A stretch of 64,000 nucleotides of DNA from Variovorax beijingensis (GTDB lineage Bacteria > Pseudomonadota > Gammaproteobacteria > Burkholderiales > Burkholderiaceae_C): NCBI RefSeq assembly GCF_003951285.1, contig NZ_RXFQ01000010.1, positions 1-64,000 on the forward strand, given 5' to 3'. Made by a program: the position numbers and the translations under genes. Of the stretch, positions 1-8,443 are shown piece after piece. How positions within the stretch are numbered: the stretch's first letter is position 1; every line of letters starts with the position of its first letter. A model generated the notes under the pieces. That model ran no database searches. It was given only the letters and a program-made list of their open reading frames with translations, and was not told where the DNA came from.

Positions 1-45
1 GGGAAGAACGAGCACCGGCAGGGCGATGCGAAAGAGGTGTTTCAT
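1..45 (-). CDS. 5' end of a secreted or membrane protein (partial)
   Basis: A minus-strand ATG at 45 opens a frame that runs off the left edge. Only 15 residues are visible, beginning MKHLFRIALPVLVLP, which has the basic n-region and hydrophobic core of a signal peptide. The gene lies in the same direction as, and downstream of, the EamA gene. Function cannot be judged from this fragment. Confidence 0.45.
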   Translation of the reverse strand, partial: MKHLFRIALPVLVLP

Positions 46-156
46 CGAAAAAATTGCTGGCGAATGGAGGAGCCGGCAGCGTAGGAGCGCGCGTCTAAAA
101 GCCGTGTAAAAAATGATGGCCGCGGCGCAAAAGTCTTGAGCGGACCATGCGGCTCT

Positions 157-1101
157 TCATCGCGCCCGGAGCCGGATCATGGGCAGTCCGCCCCGCGCGG
201 GCACCGTCATCGCGACCACGCCCGCCACGATGCACGCGAGCCCGGCCCACGCGGTGGGCGAGAGCGTCTCGCCGAGGAACACCACGCCGATCATCACGCC
301 GATGGGCACGCGCAGGTAGGCCTGCGCTGCCGTCGACATCGGCCCGAGCGTCCTGATGAGCCGGAAGTAGATCGTGAAGGCGAGGGCCGTGGAGAGCACC
401 GCCAGCGCCAGCACGGCGACCATCGACGCGGCCGAAGGCACGAGCGTCCACGGCCGGTCGACCGCAAGGCTCGCGGGCAGCAGCATCGCCGCGCCGCAGA
501 GCAGCGAACCCGCGGCCGGCACCATCGGGTCGAGTCCCTTGAACACGCGGCCGAACATCGCCGCGCAGCCGTAGCAGACGGCTGCCGCCACCAGCCCCAG
601 TTGCGCGAGCAGCGAATGCCCGAGCCCGTTCAGCGCCTCGAAGCCGACGATCAGGCAGATGCCCGCGAGGCCCGCCGCCACGCCGAAGAGGCGGCGCAGC
701 GTCGGCTTCTCCGCACCGCCCATGCCCAGGCCCAGCAGGAAGATGAAGATCGGCGAGGTCGAGTTGAGGATGGTGGCGAGCCCGGCATCCACGCTGCGCT
801 CGGCCCAGGCGATGAGCGTGAACGGCAGCACGCTGTTGAGGCAGGCCTGCAGCGCGAAGCGGCGCCACATCGCGGGCCCCCGCGGCAACCGCACGCCGCG
901 CAGGCGCAGCAGCGCGAGCAGCAGCAGGCCGGCAATCAGCGTGCGCGCCGCGATCAGCGTCACGGGCGGCAGCGTCTGGACGCCGATCTTGATGAAGGTG
1001 TAGGAGGCGCCCCAGCAGGTGGCGAGTACGGCGAGCAGCATCCATTCGACGGCGATGCGGGGCGGGGGATTGGCGGTGGCGGCGAGTGGGGTCGTTGGCA
1101 T
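157..1101 (-). CDS. EamA/DMT-family permease
   Basis: 314 residues, almost entirely hydrophobic, with two repeated blocks of about five membrane helices each (about 20-150 and 165-300). This is the EamA (drug/metabolite transporter) architecture of inner-membrane permeases. The first block opens with LLAVLATCWGASYTFIKIGV, a typical EamA start with its Trp-Gly-Ser/Ala signature. The ATG at 1101 is preferred over an upstream in-frame ATG at 1218 because the extra 39 residues are polar and unlike the family. It is divergent from the broken amidohydrolase gene, with about 140 bases between them. Substrate unknown; members export amino acids, sugars or drugs. Confidence 0.85.
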   Translation of the reverse strand: MPTTPLAATANPPPRIAVEWMLLAVLATCWGASYTFIKIGVQTLPPVTLIAARTLIAGLLLLALLRLRGVRLPRGPAMWRRFALQACLNSVLPFTLIAWAERSVDAGLATILNSTSPIFIFLLGLGMGGAEKPTLRRLFGVAAGLAGICLIVGFEALNGLGHSLLAQLGLVAAAVCYGCAAMFGRVFKGLDPMVPAAGSLLCGAAMLLPASLAVDRPWTLVPSAASMVAVLALAVLSTALAFTIYFRLIRTLGPMSTAAQAYLRVPIGVMIGVVFLGETLSPTAWAGLACIVAGVVAMTVPARGGLPMIRLRAR

Positions 1102-1239
1102 GGTGCGCCGATCATCGGGAGTTTGCGCGACGGACACTTCGGCCTGCAACGAAACGTGCGCGGGATGACCCCAGGCCCGAATCTGGGTACGCTGCACACG
1201 GCCCTGATCCTGACGCATTCAACGAACGACCGACCTTCC

Positions 1240-2442
1240 ATGCCCTCGCTCCTGATCCGCAATGTGCGCCCGATGGGCGCTTCCCCCGTCGATGTGCTGG
1301 TGCGCGATGGCCGCATCGCGGAAACCGGCGCCGCGCTTTCCGCGCCCGCCGATGCCGCCGTCGAGGAGGGCGGCGGCGCCTTGCTGCTGCCCGGCCTGGT
1401 CGAAGGCCACACCCACCTCGACAAGACGCTGTGGGGCATGGACTGGTACCGCAACGAGGTCGGCACCAATCTCATCGACAAGATCGAGAACGAGCGCGCT
1501 TTCCGGCATGCGAGCGGGCATGACGCGGCCGCGCAGTCGCTGGTTCTGGCCAAGGCTTTTCTCGCGCTCGGCACCACGCGGCTGCGCACGCATGTCGACG
1601 TCGACACGCAAGCGGGCCTGCGCCATCTCGAAGGCACGCTGCGCACGCGCCAGACGCTGCGCGAGGTGCTGCAGATCCAGGTCGTCGCGTTTCCGCAGTC
1701 GGGCCTCCTGGGCCGGCCGGGCACGGCCGAACTGCTCGAGCAGGCGCTCGCGCAGGGCGCCGATGTGCTGGGCGGCCTCGACCCCTGCGCGATCGACGGC
1801 GATCCGGTGCGCTCGCTCGATGTGCTGTTCGGCATCGCCGACAGGCACCAGCGCCCGGTCGACATCCACCTGCACGAGCCCGGCGCCATGGGTGCGTTCT
1901 CGCTCGAGCTGATCCTGCAGCGCACCGAGGCGCTGGGCATGCAGGGCAAGGTCGCGGTGAGCCACGGCTTCTGCCTGGGCGACCTGGGCGAGCGCGAGCG
2001 CGACGCGCTGCTCGCGCGCATGGCCAGGCTCGGCGTGGTGCTCGTCACCAGCGCGCCGCCATCGCGCAGCGTGCCGCCGCTCATGGCCTGCCGCAAGGCC
2101 GGCGTGACGGTGCTCGGCGGCAACGACGGCATCCGCGACACCTAGTCGCCTTACGGCACCCCCGACATGCTGGAGCGCGCGATGCTGCTCGGCATGCGCT
2201 ACAACCTGCGCCGCGATGACGAGCTCGAAGTGGCGCTCGACACCGTCACCCACGCCGGCGCGCGCGGCTGCGGCTTCGAGGCCTATGGCCTGGACGCCGG
2301 CTGCCGCGCCGACCTGGTGCTGGTCGATGCGCAGACGGTGGCGCAGGCCGTGGTCGCGCGGCCGGTGCGCAGGCTGGTGGTGGCGGGCGGCCGTGTCGTG
2401 GCGCGCAACGGCGTGCTGCATGCCGAGGCGGCGTCCTTGTAG
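1240..2442 (+). pseudogene. Cytosine deaminase-like amidohydrolase, interrupted by in-frame TAG
   Basis: The frame reads as a metal-dependent amidohydrolase of the CodA-like group (deamination or hydrolysis of cyclic C-N compounds). Visible are the N-terminal metal motif EGHTHLDKT (about residue 56), HLHEPG (about 208), SHGFC (about 240) and GGNDGIRDT near 295, where the last metal-binding Asp sits. Codon 302 (2143-2145) is TAG. The same frame then continues cleanly, SPYGTPDMLERAMLLG and onward, to TAG at 2440-2442, for 400 codons in all. Relatives have DTW or DPW then a PYG-like segment here, so TGG to TAG is the simplest explanation. A truncated product would lose about 99 C-terminal residues. 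It could also be a sequencing error. Confidence 0.8.
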
Positions 2443-2559
2443 CCCGCGCCGCCATGTGCGCCCTCGGCCTACGCAAAAGTACGCTGCCGGCTGTAGAGCG
2501 CCGGGCCGGCGGCGGGAGAGTCTGCGCCGCAGATCCAATCTCCGAACGAAAGGCTTTCC

Positions 2560-2844
2560 ATGCGTGCCAACGACAAATCGCTGTCCGGACCCGTCGCCGA
2601 TGAACTGACGCCGCTGGAAATTTCCCAGGCCATGCTCCAGGGCGAAGAAAACCCGAACACAGCGCGGCCGCTCACGCCGCTCGAGCAGGCCGCCACGGGC
2701 ATCGAAACGGGCAGCGGACAACGCTCGCCGCTGGTCCGCATGCTGTGCAGCCCCGCGGTGGCCTGGGGTGCCGCAGCCATGGCGGGCCTCGGCCTGCTCG
2801 CGGCGCTGGCCTATGCGAAGCGGGGGCCCACGCTCAGGCCCTGA
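2560..2844 (+). CDS. Small hypothetical protein with one membrane helix
   Basis: 94 residues. The first 65 are polar; one hydrophobic stretch (AVAWGAAAMAGLGLLAALAY, about residues 63-82) is followed by a basic tail, so this is probably a single-pass membrane protein with its bulk on one side. An AAAGG stretch lies about ten bases before the ATG. No family recognised. It sits alone between the broken amidohydrolase gene and the oxygenase-like gene. Confidence 0.55.
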   Translation: MRANDKSLSGPVADELTPLEISQAMLQGEENPNTARPLTPLEQAATGIETGSGQRSPLVRMLCSPAVAWGAAAMAGLGLLAALAYAKRGPTLRP

Positions 2845-2885
2845 CGTCGCCGGCGGCGACAGCGGGCAGGCGGAACCCGCCTCAC

Positions 2886-2891
2886 TACACT
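2886..2891 (+). promoter_or_regulatory. -10-like TACACT just upstream of a start codon
   Basis: TACACT ends seven bases before the ATG at 2899, so transcription would begin at or next to the start codon. One of eight similar cases in the window. No good -35 box seen. Confidence 0.35.
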
Positions 2892-2898
2892 GCTGAGG

Positions 2899-3642
2899 AT
2901 GAGCCTTTCCCCTCCACCGCATCGCGTGCGAGAAGACCGCCTCGTTTCCTATTTCCTGAGCGGCGACGCCATGCGCAGCCGCAACGTGAGCGATGTGGTG
3001 CTGTCGGGCAGGGTCGACGTGCCCGTGCCTCCCGCACGCCTGGTCGCGGATTGGGAGCGCGAGGTTTCCTCGCGCCTGGCGCTGGAGCCCGGCGACGTCG
3101 AACCCTTGCCGCTGGCGCGCGCGCGTGCGCGCTGGCCGGACTACAGGCAGTGCGTGCAGGCGGTGTCCGACTGGACGCGCGGCCTTGGATTGCACGAGTT
3201 GCTCGCGTCCAGCGAGGTCGCCCTCATGGCCTGCCGCGGCGCGAGCTACCACCATGACGGCGCGCAATACGGCGGCGCCGCGTTCTGCAATCTGTTCCTC
3301 TGCGAGGACAAGGAACTGGATGTGCACTTTCCCTCTACTGGAGAGCGAATTCCCCTGGCCCGCGGCACGGTCCTGCTCTTCGATACGGGCCAGCCGCATG
3401 CCGTGATCCGGCGCAGCAGCAGCGGCTTCGATGCGTCCCACTTCGCACCCGGCCAGGATTGCACCCAGGTGTTCCTGAGTTGGGAGCTTCCGATCGAGGA
3501 TGCGCATGTCGGACGCGCGCTTCGCATTGCCTTCGACATCGACGCGCCGACCGCATCGCAACTCGATGAAGAACAGGTCCAGGTCAATGGCGAGCCGGCC
3601 AGCGTGTGCCGGGAATCCGGCCGGTGGCGCAGCGCGGGCTGA
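2899..3642 (+). CDS. Putative 2OG-Fe(II) oxygenase-like protein
   Basis: 247 residues. The middle contains YHHDGAQY followed about 55 residues later by GQPHAVIRR. This matches the His-x-Asp ... His iron facial triad plus Arg of 2-oxoglutarate-dependent oxygenases on a double-stranded beta-helix, and the intervening FLCEDKELDVHFP and GTVLLFDTG segments look like its strands. Substrate not predictable. GAGG lies directly before the ATG, too close to serve as a Shine-Dalgarno, and a -10-like TACACT lies at 2886, so the mRNA may be leaderless. Family assignment is by motif only. Confidence 0.6.
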   Translation: MSLSPPPHRVREDRLVSYFLSGDAMRSRNVSDVVLSGRVDVPVPPARLVADWEREVSSRLALEPGDVEPLPLARARARWPDYRQCVQAVSDWTRGLGLHELLASSEVALMACRGASYHHDGAQYGGAAFCNLFLCEDKELDVHFPSTGERIPLARGTVLLFDTGQPHAVIRRSSSGFDASHFAPGQDCTQVFLSWELPIEDAHVGRALRIAFDIDAPTASQLDEEQVQVNGEPASVCRESGRWRSAG

Positions 3643-3750
3643 GCATCGCGCCACCAGCACGCCGTCATCGCCGCTACATCGCGATGTCACAGCTCTTTCT
3701 TACGCTGGAGGTCGTCCCACCGCCTCGAGAAAAAAGGAGTGCCTTCATCC

Positions 3751-3978
3751 ATGCATCCACGATTCATCTTGCGCGCACCACTCGCGCTGTCGGTATTGGC
3801 CTTTGCATTGACCGCCTGCGGCGGCGGTGATGGCGCAGGCGCTGGCGGCTTCAGCGGCGCCGCTGCCACGCCGGGCAACGCGCTCGTCTCCGACCAGGCC
3901 AATGCAAGCACGGCCGGCAAGACCGATGCAGCCTCGTCCGGCGCGGGCAGCGAGCCCAGCGTGAGCTACGCGCCCTGA
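3751..3978 (+). CDS. Small lipoprotein
   Basis: 75 residues beginning MHPRFILRAPLALSVLAFALTACGGG: basic n-region, hydrophobic core and lipobox LTAC, so it should be lipidated at Cys23. The mature part is a short Gly/Ala/Ser-rich chain with no recognisable domain. The ATG at 3751 is chosen over an in-frame GTG at 3739 because AAAGGAG at 3733-3739 is correctly spaced for the ATG and overlaps the GTG. It lies 45 bases upstream of the phospholipase C gene and may be co-transcribed with it. Confidence 0.7.
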   Translation: MHPRFILRAPLALSVLAFALTACGGGDGAGAGGFSGAAATPGNALVSDQANASTAGKTDAASSGAGSEPSVSYAP

Positions 3979-4023
3979 GGCGCCATCGCTTCCCGGCATT
4001 CTCAATATCAAGAACAAACCCCC

Positions 4024-6390
4024 ATGACCACACGCCGCAAGTTTCTCCAGACCGCCACCGGCTCCGGCATTGCCGCCGCCACGCTGGCCACCTTTCCGCC
4101 CAGCATCCGTCGCGCGCTGGCCATTCCCGCGCACCACGAGACCGGCACCATCAAGGACGTCAAACACGTCGTGCTGCTGATGCAGGAGAACCGTTCCTTC
4201 GACAGCTATTTCGGCACCTTCAAGGGTGTGCGCGGCTATGGCGACCGCTTTGCCGTGCCCGCGCCCAACGGCAAGACCATCTTCCACCAGACCTACACCA
4301 AGACCACGCCGCCCAGCACCTACACGCCCTACCGGCTCGACGAGAGCAAAGGCAACGCGCAGCGCGCAGGCAGCACGCCGCACGGCTGGTCCGACTCGCA
4401 GGCCGCATGGGACCACGGCCGCATGTTCAAGTGGCCGGACGTCAAGAACCTGCTGTCGATGGGCTACTACGACACCGCCGAGGTGCCGTTCCAGCGCGCG
4501 CTGGCCGAGGCCTTCACGCTGTGCGACCACTACCACTGCGGCATGCACACCGGCACCATCGCGAACCGCCTGTTCTACTGGAGCGGCACCAATGGCCCGA
4601 ACGGCATCAGCCCCGTCGACGGCAGCAAGGTTCAGCTCGCGGTGCTGAACAACCAGTTCAACGCCGGCAACGACATCGGCGCATCCACCGAAGGCTGGAC
4701 CTGGACCACCTATGCCGACCGGCTCGAGAAGGCCGGCGTGAAGTGGAAGGTCTACCAGAGCCTGATCGACAACTTCGGCTGCAACGAGATGATGAGCTTT
4801 CGCCACTGGCGCACCGCCATCGAGCAGATGCCGGCGGCGCGCCGCCCCGTGTATGTTCCCGCGACCGACATCACGCAGCCGGTGACCGCCGCCGGGCCGT
4901 TCTACGACCCGGCGATCGACGATGCGCTCAGCCCGCTGGCCAAGGGCTTCGGCAACACCATGCCGCAGGGCTTTCTCGAAACCTTCCGCGAGGACATCCG
5001 CAACGGCACCCTGCCTGCGGTGTCGTGGATCATCTCGCCGTCGGCCTACAGCGAGCATCCCGGCCCGTCGAGTCCGGCCAAGGGCGGCTGGTACGTGCAG
5101 GAAGTGCTGGATGCGCTGACCTCCAACCCCGAGGTCTGGAGCAAGACCGTACTGCTCATCAACTTCGACGAGAACGACGGATTCTTCGACCACCTGCCGT
5201 CGCCCGCGGTGCCCTCGCGCAACCCCGACGGCTCGCTGGCCGGCGCCACCACGCTGGCCGAGGCCGACACGGCCGTCGAGTACCACAACCACACGCCGGC
5301 CACGCCCAAGCAGCCCGCCATGGACGGCCGCCCCTATGGCCCGGGCCCGCGCGTGCCGATGTGGGTGGTTTCGCCCTGGAGCCGCGGCGGCTGGGTCAAC
5401 TCGCAGGTCTGCGATCACACCTCCACGCTCATGTTCCTGGAGAAGTGCTTCGGCGTGGCCGAGCCGCAGATCAGCAAGTACCGCCGTGCCGTCTGCAGCG
5501 ATCTCACCAGCGCCTTCAACTTCGAGCGCCCCAACGACGAGCCGCTGCCCGTGCTGGCCGGCCGCAAGACCAAGGCCGAGGCCGATGCGCTGACCGCCGC
5601 GCAGGAGGCGCTGCCCAAGATCGTGCCGGCCGCCGACGCCGACCTGCCGGTGCAGGCCACCGGCGTGCGCCCCTCGCGCGCGCTGCCCTACGAGCTGCAC
5701 ACCAGCGCGCGCAGCGATGCGCTCAACGGCCGCGTCCAGCTGTTGTTCGCCAACAGCGGCCGCGCCGCCGCCGTGTTCCATGTCTACGACAAGCTGCACC
5801 TGCCCGACCGCCTGCCGCGCCGCTACGTGGTCGAGCCCGGCAAGCAGCTCGACGGCCACTGGAACGCCATGGCCGACGACGCCGGCCTGTACGACCTGTG
5901 GGTGCTTGGCCCCAACGGCTTTCATCGCCACTTCAAGGGCGACCTGAACCGGCTGCGCGCCGGCAGCGCACCCGCACCCGAAATCCGCGTGGGCTACGAC
6001 GCGCGCCGCGGCGACCTCTACCTGCAGATGCGCAACGACGGCCGGCGCGATTGCCGCTTCACCGTACAGCCCAACAAGGCCTATCCGCGCCCTGACGCCT
6101 ACCAGGCCGGTGGCAGGGACCGCAACGGCAACAACGGGCGTGGCAACGACGAGCACGGCAATGACGACAAGGGCACCTACGGCCACAACCCCGACGGCTC
6201 GTGGAGCATCCGCGTCAAGGGCGGCGGCGAAACCGGCATGCGCTGGAGCCTGGACGCGAGCGGCCAGTGGTACGACTTCGTCGTGACCTGCGATGCCGAT
6301 CCTTCCTTCTACCGGCGCCTTGCCGGCCGCATCGAGACCGGCCGGCATTCGGTGAGCGATCCGGCCATGGGGCTGCAGGACCGCTTCTGA
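4024..6390 (+). CDS. plcN: Phosphocholine-type phospholipase C, Tat-exported
   Basis: 788 residues. The N-terminus carries a twin-arginine signal (TTRRKFLQTA, residues 2-11) that should export the folded enzyme through Tat. The phosphoesterase domain (about 45-500) has LLMQENRSFDSYFG with the metal-binding Glu55-Asn56, and HTGTIANRLFYWSGT with the candidate catalytic Thr. NFDENDGFFDH supplies further metal ligands. Two C-terminal repeats of the DUF756 type occupy roughly 550-640 and 665-780. Architecture and length match non-haemolytic PlcN/PlcC enzymes of Burkholderia and Pseudomonas, which cleave phosphatidylcholine. The convergent neighbour is a secreted esterase. A Gly/Asn/Asp/His-rich loop (about 705-725) splits the second repeat. 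Confidence 0.88.
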   Translation: MTTRRKFLQTATGSGIAAATLATFPPSIRRALAIPAHHETGTIKDVKHVVLLMQENRSFDSYFGTFKGVRGYGDRFAVPAPNGKTIFHQTYTKTTPPSTYTPYRLDESKGNAQRAGSTPHGWSDSQAAWDHGRMFKWPDVKNLLSMGYYDTAEVPFQRALAEAFTLCDHYHCGMHTGTIANRLFYWSGTNGPNGISPVDGSKVQLAVLNNQFNAGNDIGASTEGWTWTTYADRLEKAGVKWKVYQSLIDNFGCNEMMSFRHWRTAIEQMPAARRPVYVPATDITQPVTAAGPFYDPAIDDALSPLAKGFGNTMPQGFLETFREDIRNGTLPAVSWIISPSAYSEHPGPSSPAKGGWYVQEVLDALTSNPEVWSKTVLLINFDENDGFFDHLPSPAVPSRNPDGSLAGATTLAEADTAVEYHNHTPATPKQPAMDGRPYGPGPRVPMWVVSPWSRGGWVNSQVCDHTSTLMFLEKCFGVAEPQISKYRRAVCSDLTSAFNFERPNDEPLPVLAGRKTKAEADALTAAQEALPKIVPAADADLPVQATGVRPSRALPYELHTSARSDALNGRVQLLFANSGRAAAVFHVYDKLHLPDRLPRRYVVEPGKQLDGHWNAMADDAGLYDLWVLGPNGFHRHFKGDLNRLRAGSAPAPEIRVGYDARRGDLYLQMRNDGRRDCRFTVQPNKAYPRPDAYQAGGRDRNGNNGRGNDEHGNDDKGTYGHNPDGSWSIRVKGGGETGMRWSLDASGQWYDFVVTCDADPSFYRRLAGRIETGRHSVSDPAMGLQDRF

Positions 6391-6412
6391 GCCGGCAAGG
6401 GGCTGCTTGCTG

Positions 6413-7366
6413 CTATGGCAGCAGCCTGGCGATCGCATCGGCGAACGATGGAATGTCGGTCTGGGTGTGCGTTGTCGAGTAGGTGGTCTCGCTGATCGAC
6501 AGGCCCGGATAGCCGCGAGCCACAAGCCGCGCGTGCATTCGGCCCACCGGCTCGAAGTTGCACTCGTTGGGGTTGTCGCAGCGCGTGAGAACCAGCGTTG
6601 CAGGCAAGGGCCTGCCACCGAGCGCATCGTGCATTTGCTGCTCGAGGCTTTCGTACTCGGCCGTCTGAAAGGCGAATGCGCCTTCGAACGCCAGGAAGTG
6701 CGAGAACGTCAGGCTGCCTGCCGCGCCCTCGAGGAACAGCGCGATGCCGGCCATGCTCCCGCTCAGCGACAGCCCGCTCAGCATGCGCTGCCTTGCGTCG
6801 GCGCGGTACTTCGACTCGATGAACGGCACCAGTTCGAGCGCGAGGAAGTCGTGGTAGGGCACGGCGCCGGGCATCGTGTAGTCCTGCTCGCGGCGCGCCG
6901 TGCCGCCGATGCCGACCAGGATCGCTTCGGTGCGGCGCTGCTCGATGATGTTCCTGAGGTCCGCAAACCGCGTGTTGGGTGGATTGAAGACCCCGTCGCC
7001 GTCCATTGCGTAGATGACGGGATAAGCTGCCGAGCCGCCATCGTAGGAGGCCGGCAGGTAGATCTCGAGCGCGTAGCTTGCGCCTGTCTTGGCCGAGGTG
7101 ATGGTGTCGGAAACGACGCGGCTGGTGGCGGGCGGCGATTCGGCGGGCGCCACGGGCACGGGCTCCGGTGCCGGCTCGGGTGGCGCGGCCGGCGCCTCGG
7201 GGGGCGGCGTCGTGGCGGGCGTGTCGGCCGGCGGCGCAACGGTGGCTACCGGCACGAAGGCCCCGCCACCGCCACCTCCACCACCTCCGCCGCAACTCCA
7301 CATTCCGAGCGCGAGCGCCCAGCTTCCGACCCATACGAACGCACGCATCCTTTGGCCAAGCTGCAT
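6413..7366 (-). CDS. Secreted or lipid-anchored alpha/beta-hydrolase esterase
   Basis: 317 residues. A short hydrophobic leader ends at WSC followed by ten Gly, giving a weak lipobox at about residue 24. A Pro/Ala linker then leads to an esterase domain of the PF00756 (enterochelin-esterase/Esterase D) type. The nucleophile elbow is GLSLSGS and the likely catalytic His lies near the end (STTHTQTD). The start at 7366 has GAGGA seven to eleven bases upstream; an in-frame ATG at 7405 would prepend 13 residues. It is convergent with the phospholipase C gene with 22 bases between stops. Probable role: hydrolysis of an extracellular or periplasmic ester. Confidence 0.75.
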   Translation of the reverse strand: MQLGQRMRAFVWVGSWALALGMWSCGGGGGGGGGGAFVPVATVAPPADTPATTPPPEAPAAPPEPAPEPVPVAPAESPPATSRVVSDTITSAKTGASYALEIYLPASYDGGSAAYPVIYAMDGDGVFNPPNTRFADLRNIIEQRRTEAILVGIGGTARREQDYTMPGAVPYHDFLALELVPFIESKYRADARQRMLSGLSLSGSMAGIALFLEGAAGSLTFSHFLAFEGAFAFQTAEYESLEQQMHDALGGRPLPATLVLTRCDNPNECNFEPVGRMHARLVARGYPGLSISETTYSTTHTQTDIPSFADAIARLLP

Positions 7367-7572
7367 CGGAGTTTTCCTCGAACCTGGTGGCTTGAAGAGA
7401 CGCATCAGGAGCGTCGCGCCAAGAAAAAACGCGCGGGTCCGATGCGGAGCTTTCAGGATGCCACGGGAAGCCGTGGGTGCGGCACTCTTCGGGGTAGATG
7501 GAAAACGAAAAAGTCGTATCCATCCCAAGCAGGCGCGAGGGTTGGCGAGCCGCGCGTCATGGGGGAGGCACT

Positions 7573-7578
7573 TACACT
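7573..7578 (+). promoter_or_regulatory. -10-like TACACT just upstream of a start codon
   Basis: Ends six bases before the ATG at 7585, consistent with a leaderless transcript. No convincing -35 box. Confidence 0.35.
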
Positions 7579-7584
7579 CCGGCC

Positions 7585-7944
7585 ATGAGAAGCGCAAGGG
7601 ACGTTGAATGCGGCCTGCAGCCCGTGGTGGAGCTGCGGAAGGATGCTGCGTCCTACGCCTATTCCGTTCGCGCGCCGCGTTCGAAGGGCGTGATCCCGCC
7701 CAGCTCGTACAGCAACGGCGGCTTCTCGACGCTCGGCGACTGCCTGCTCGACGTGGCGCGCGCACTCGGTGGCGACTTCAAGCGCATCTACGTGCGCCTT
7801 GACGGCTACTGCGTTGGAGAGCGCGACATCGTCGAACTGCGCCGCGGGCCGCAAGAGGTTGCGGCCGCATTGAGGGCCGCCTGCGATGCGGTTGCGAGCG
7901 CCGCCAAAGCGGGTGCCGCCGCACCGGAAGCCAACGACCCCTGA
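7585..7944 (+). CDS. Conserved-looking hypothetical protein
   Basis: 119 residues, soluble and of mixed alpha/beta composition, with no signal peptide or membrane segment. I recognise no family. The ATG at 7585 is preferred over an in-frame ATG at 7498 because the earlier 29 residues look non-coding and a -10-like TACACT lies at 7573. It is divergent from the esterase gene. Confidence 0.55.
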   Translation: MRSARDVECGLQPVVELRKDAASYAYSVRAPRSKGVIPPSSYSNGGFSTLGDCLLDVARALGGDFKRIYVRLDGYCVGERDIVELRRGPQEVAAALRAACDAVASAAKAGAAAPEANDP

Positions 7945-8026
7945 ACTCGCGGCTGCCGATGCGCGATGCGCCGCCTGACCTTCGCGGAAGCTACAGTCAG
8001 GTTCCGAACCAGGAGGAGGCAGCCGC

Positions 8027-8443
8027 ATGAGCTATGACTTGATGGTGTTTGCAGTGGAAGCCGCGCCCAAGGACCGGGCCGCATTTCTCGAATGGTATGA
8101 AGTCCAGGCCGAATGGGCGGAAGGACATTCCTACGACAACCCGGAGGTGAGCACGCCTGCGTTGAAGGCTTGGTTCCTGGAAATGATCCGGTCCTACCCC
8201 GCCATGAATGGCCCGTTTTCGTCCGAGGAGTTTCCGGAGGACGACGCCACAGTGACCGACTACAGCGTCGGGCGGGAAGTGATCTATGCGGCATTCGCGT
8301 GGTCGAAAGCTGAAGTGGCCTATGACGCCGTTGTCGCTGTTGCCGCGAAACACGGTGTCGGGTTCTTCAATGCGAGCTCGGAGGGCGCGGAGGTTTGGCT
8401 TCCCGACGGCAAGGGCGGCTTGCAACTGGCGCACGCCGGGTGA
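8027..8443 (+). CDS. Hypothetical protein, 138 residues
   Basis: Begins MSYDLMVFAVEAAPKDRAAF. The opening MSYDLMVF, the acidic Trp-rich helix (FLEWYEVQAEW) and the closing WLPDGKGG resemble small uncharacterised cytosolic proteins of proteobacteria that accompany toxin, immunity or stress genes, but I cannot name the function. It has an unusually strong ribosome-binding site, AGGAGGAGG at 8011-8019, eight bases before the ATG. Its TGA overlaps the GTG start of the AraC gene, suggesting coupling. Confidence 0.7.
   Translation: MSYDLMVFAVEAAPKDRAAFLEWYEVQAEWAEGHSYDNPEVSTPALKAWFLEMIRSYPAMNGPFSSEEFPEDDATVTDYSVGREVIYAAFAWSKAEVAYDAVVAVAAKHGVGFFNASSEGAEVWLPDGKGGLQLAHAG

Noticed and set aside
2143..2145. 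TAG as a recoded amino-acid codon
   Set aside because: Pyrrolysine insertion is not expected in betaproteobacteria and no other sign of recoding is seen; nonsense mutation or error is simpler.
1219..3690. A long minus-strand open frame opposite the amidohydrolase and oxygenase genes
   Set aside because: No domain, spans several plus-strand genes; an artefact of GC-rich third positions.
3745..6627. A 960-codon open frame on the minus strand opposite the phospholipase C gene
   Set aside because: Its His/Arg/Val/Ala/Gly-rich translation is the mirror of high-GC codons, with no family motif; the plus-strand gene has clear motifs.
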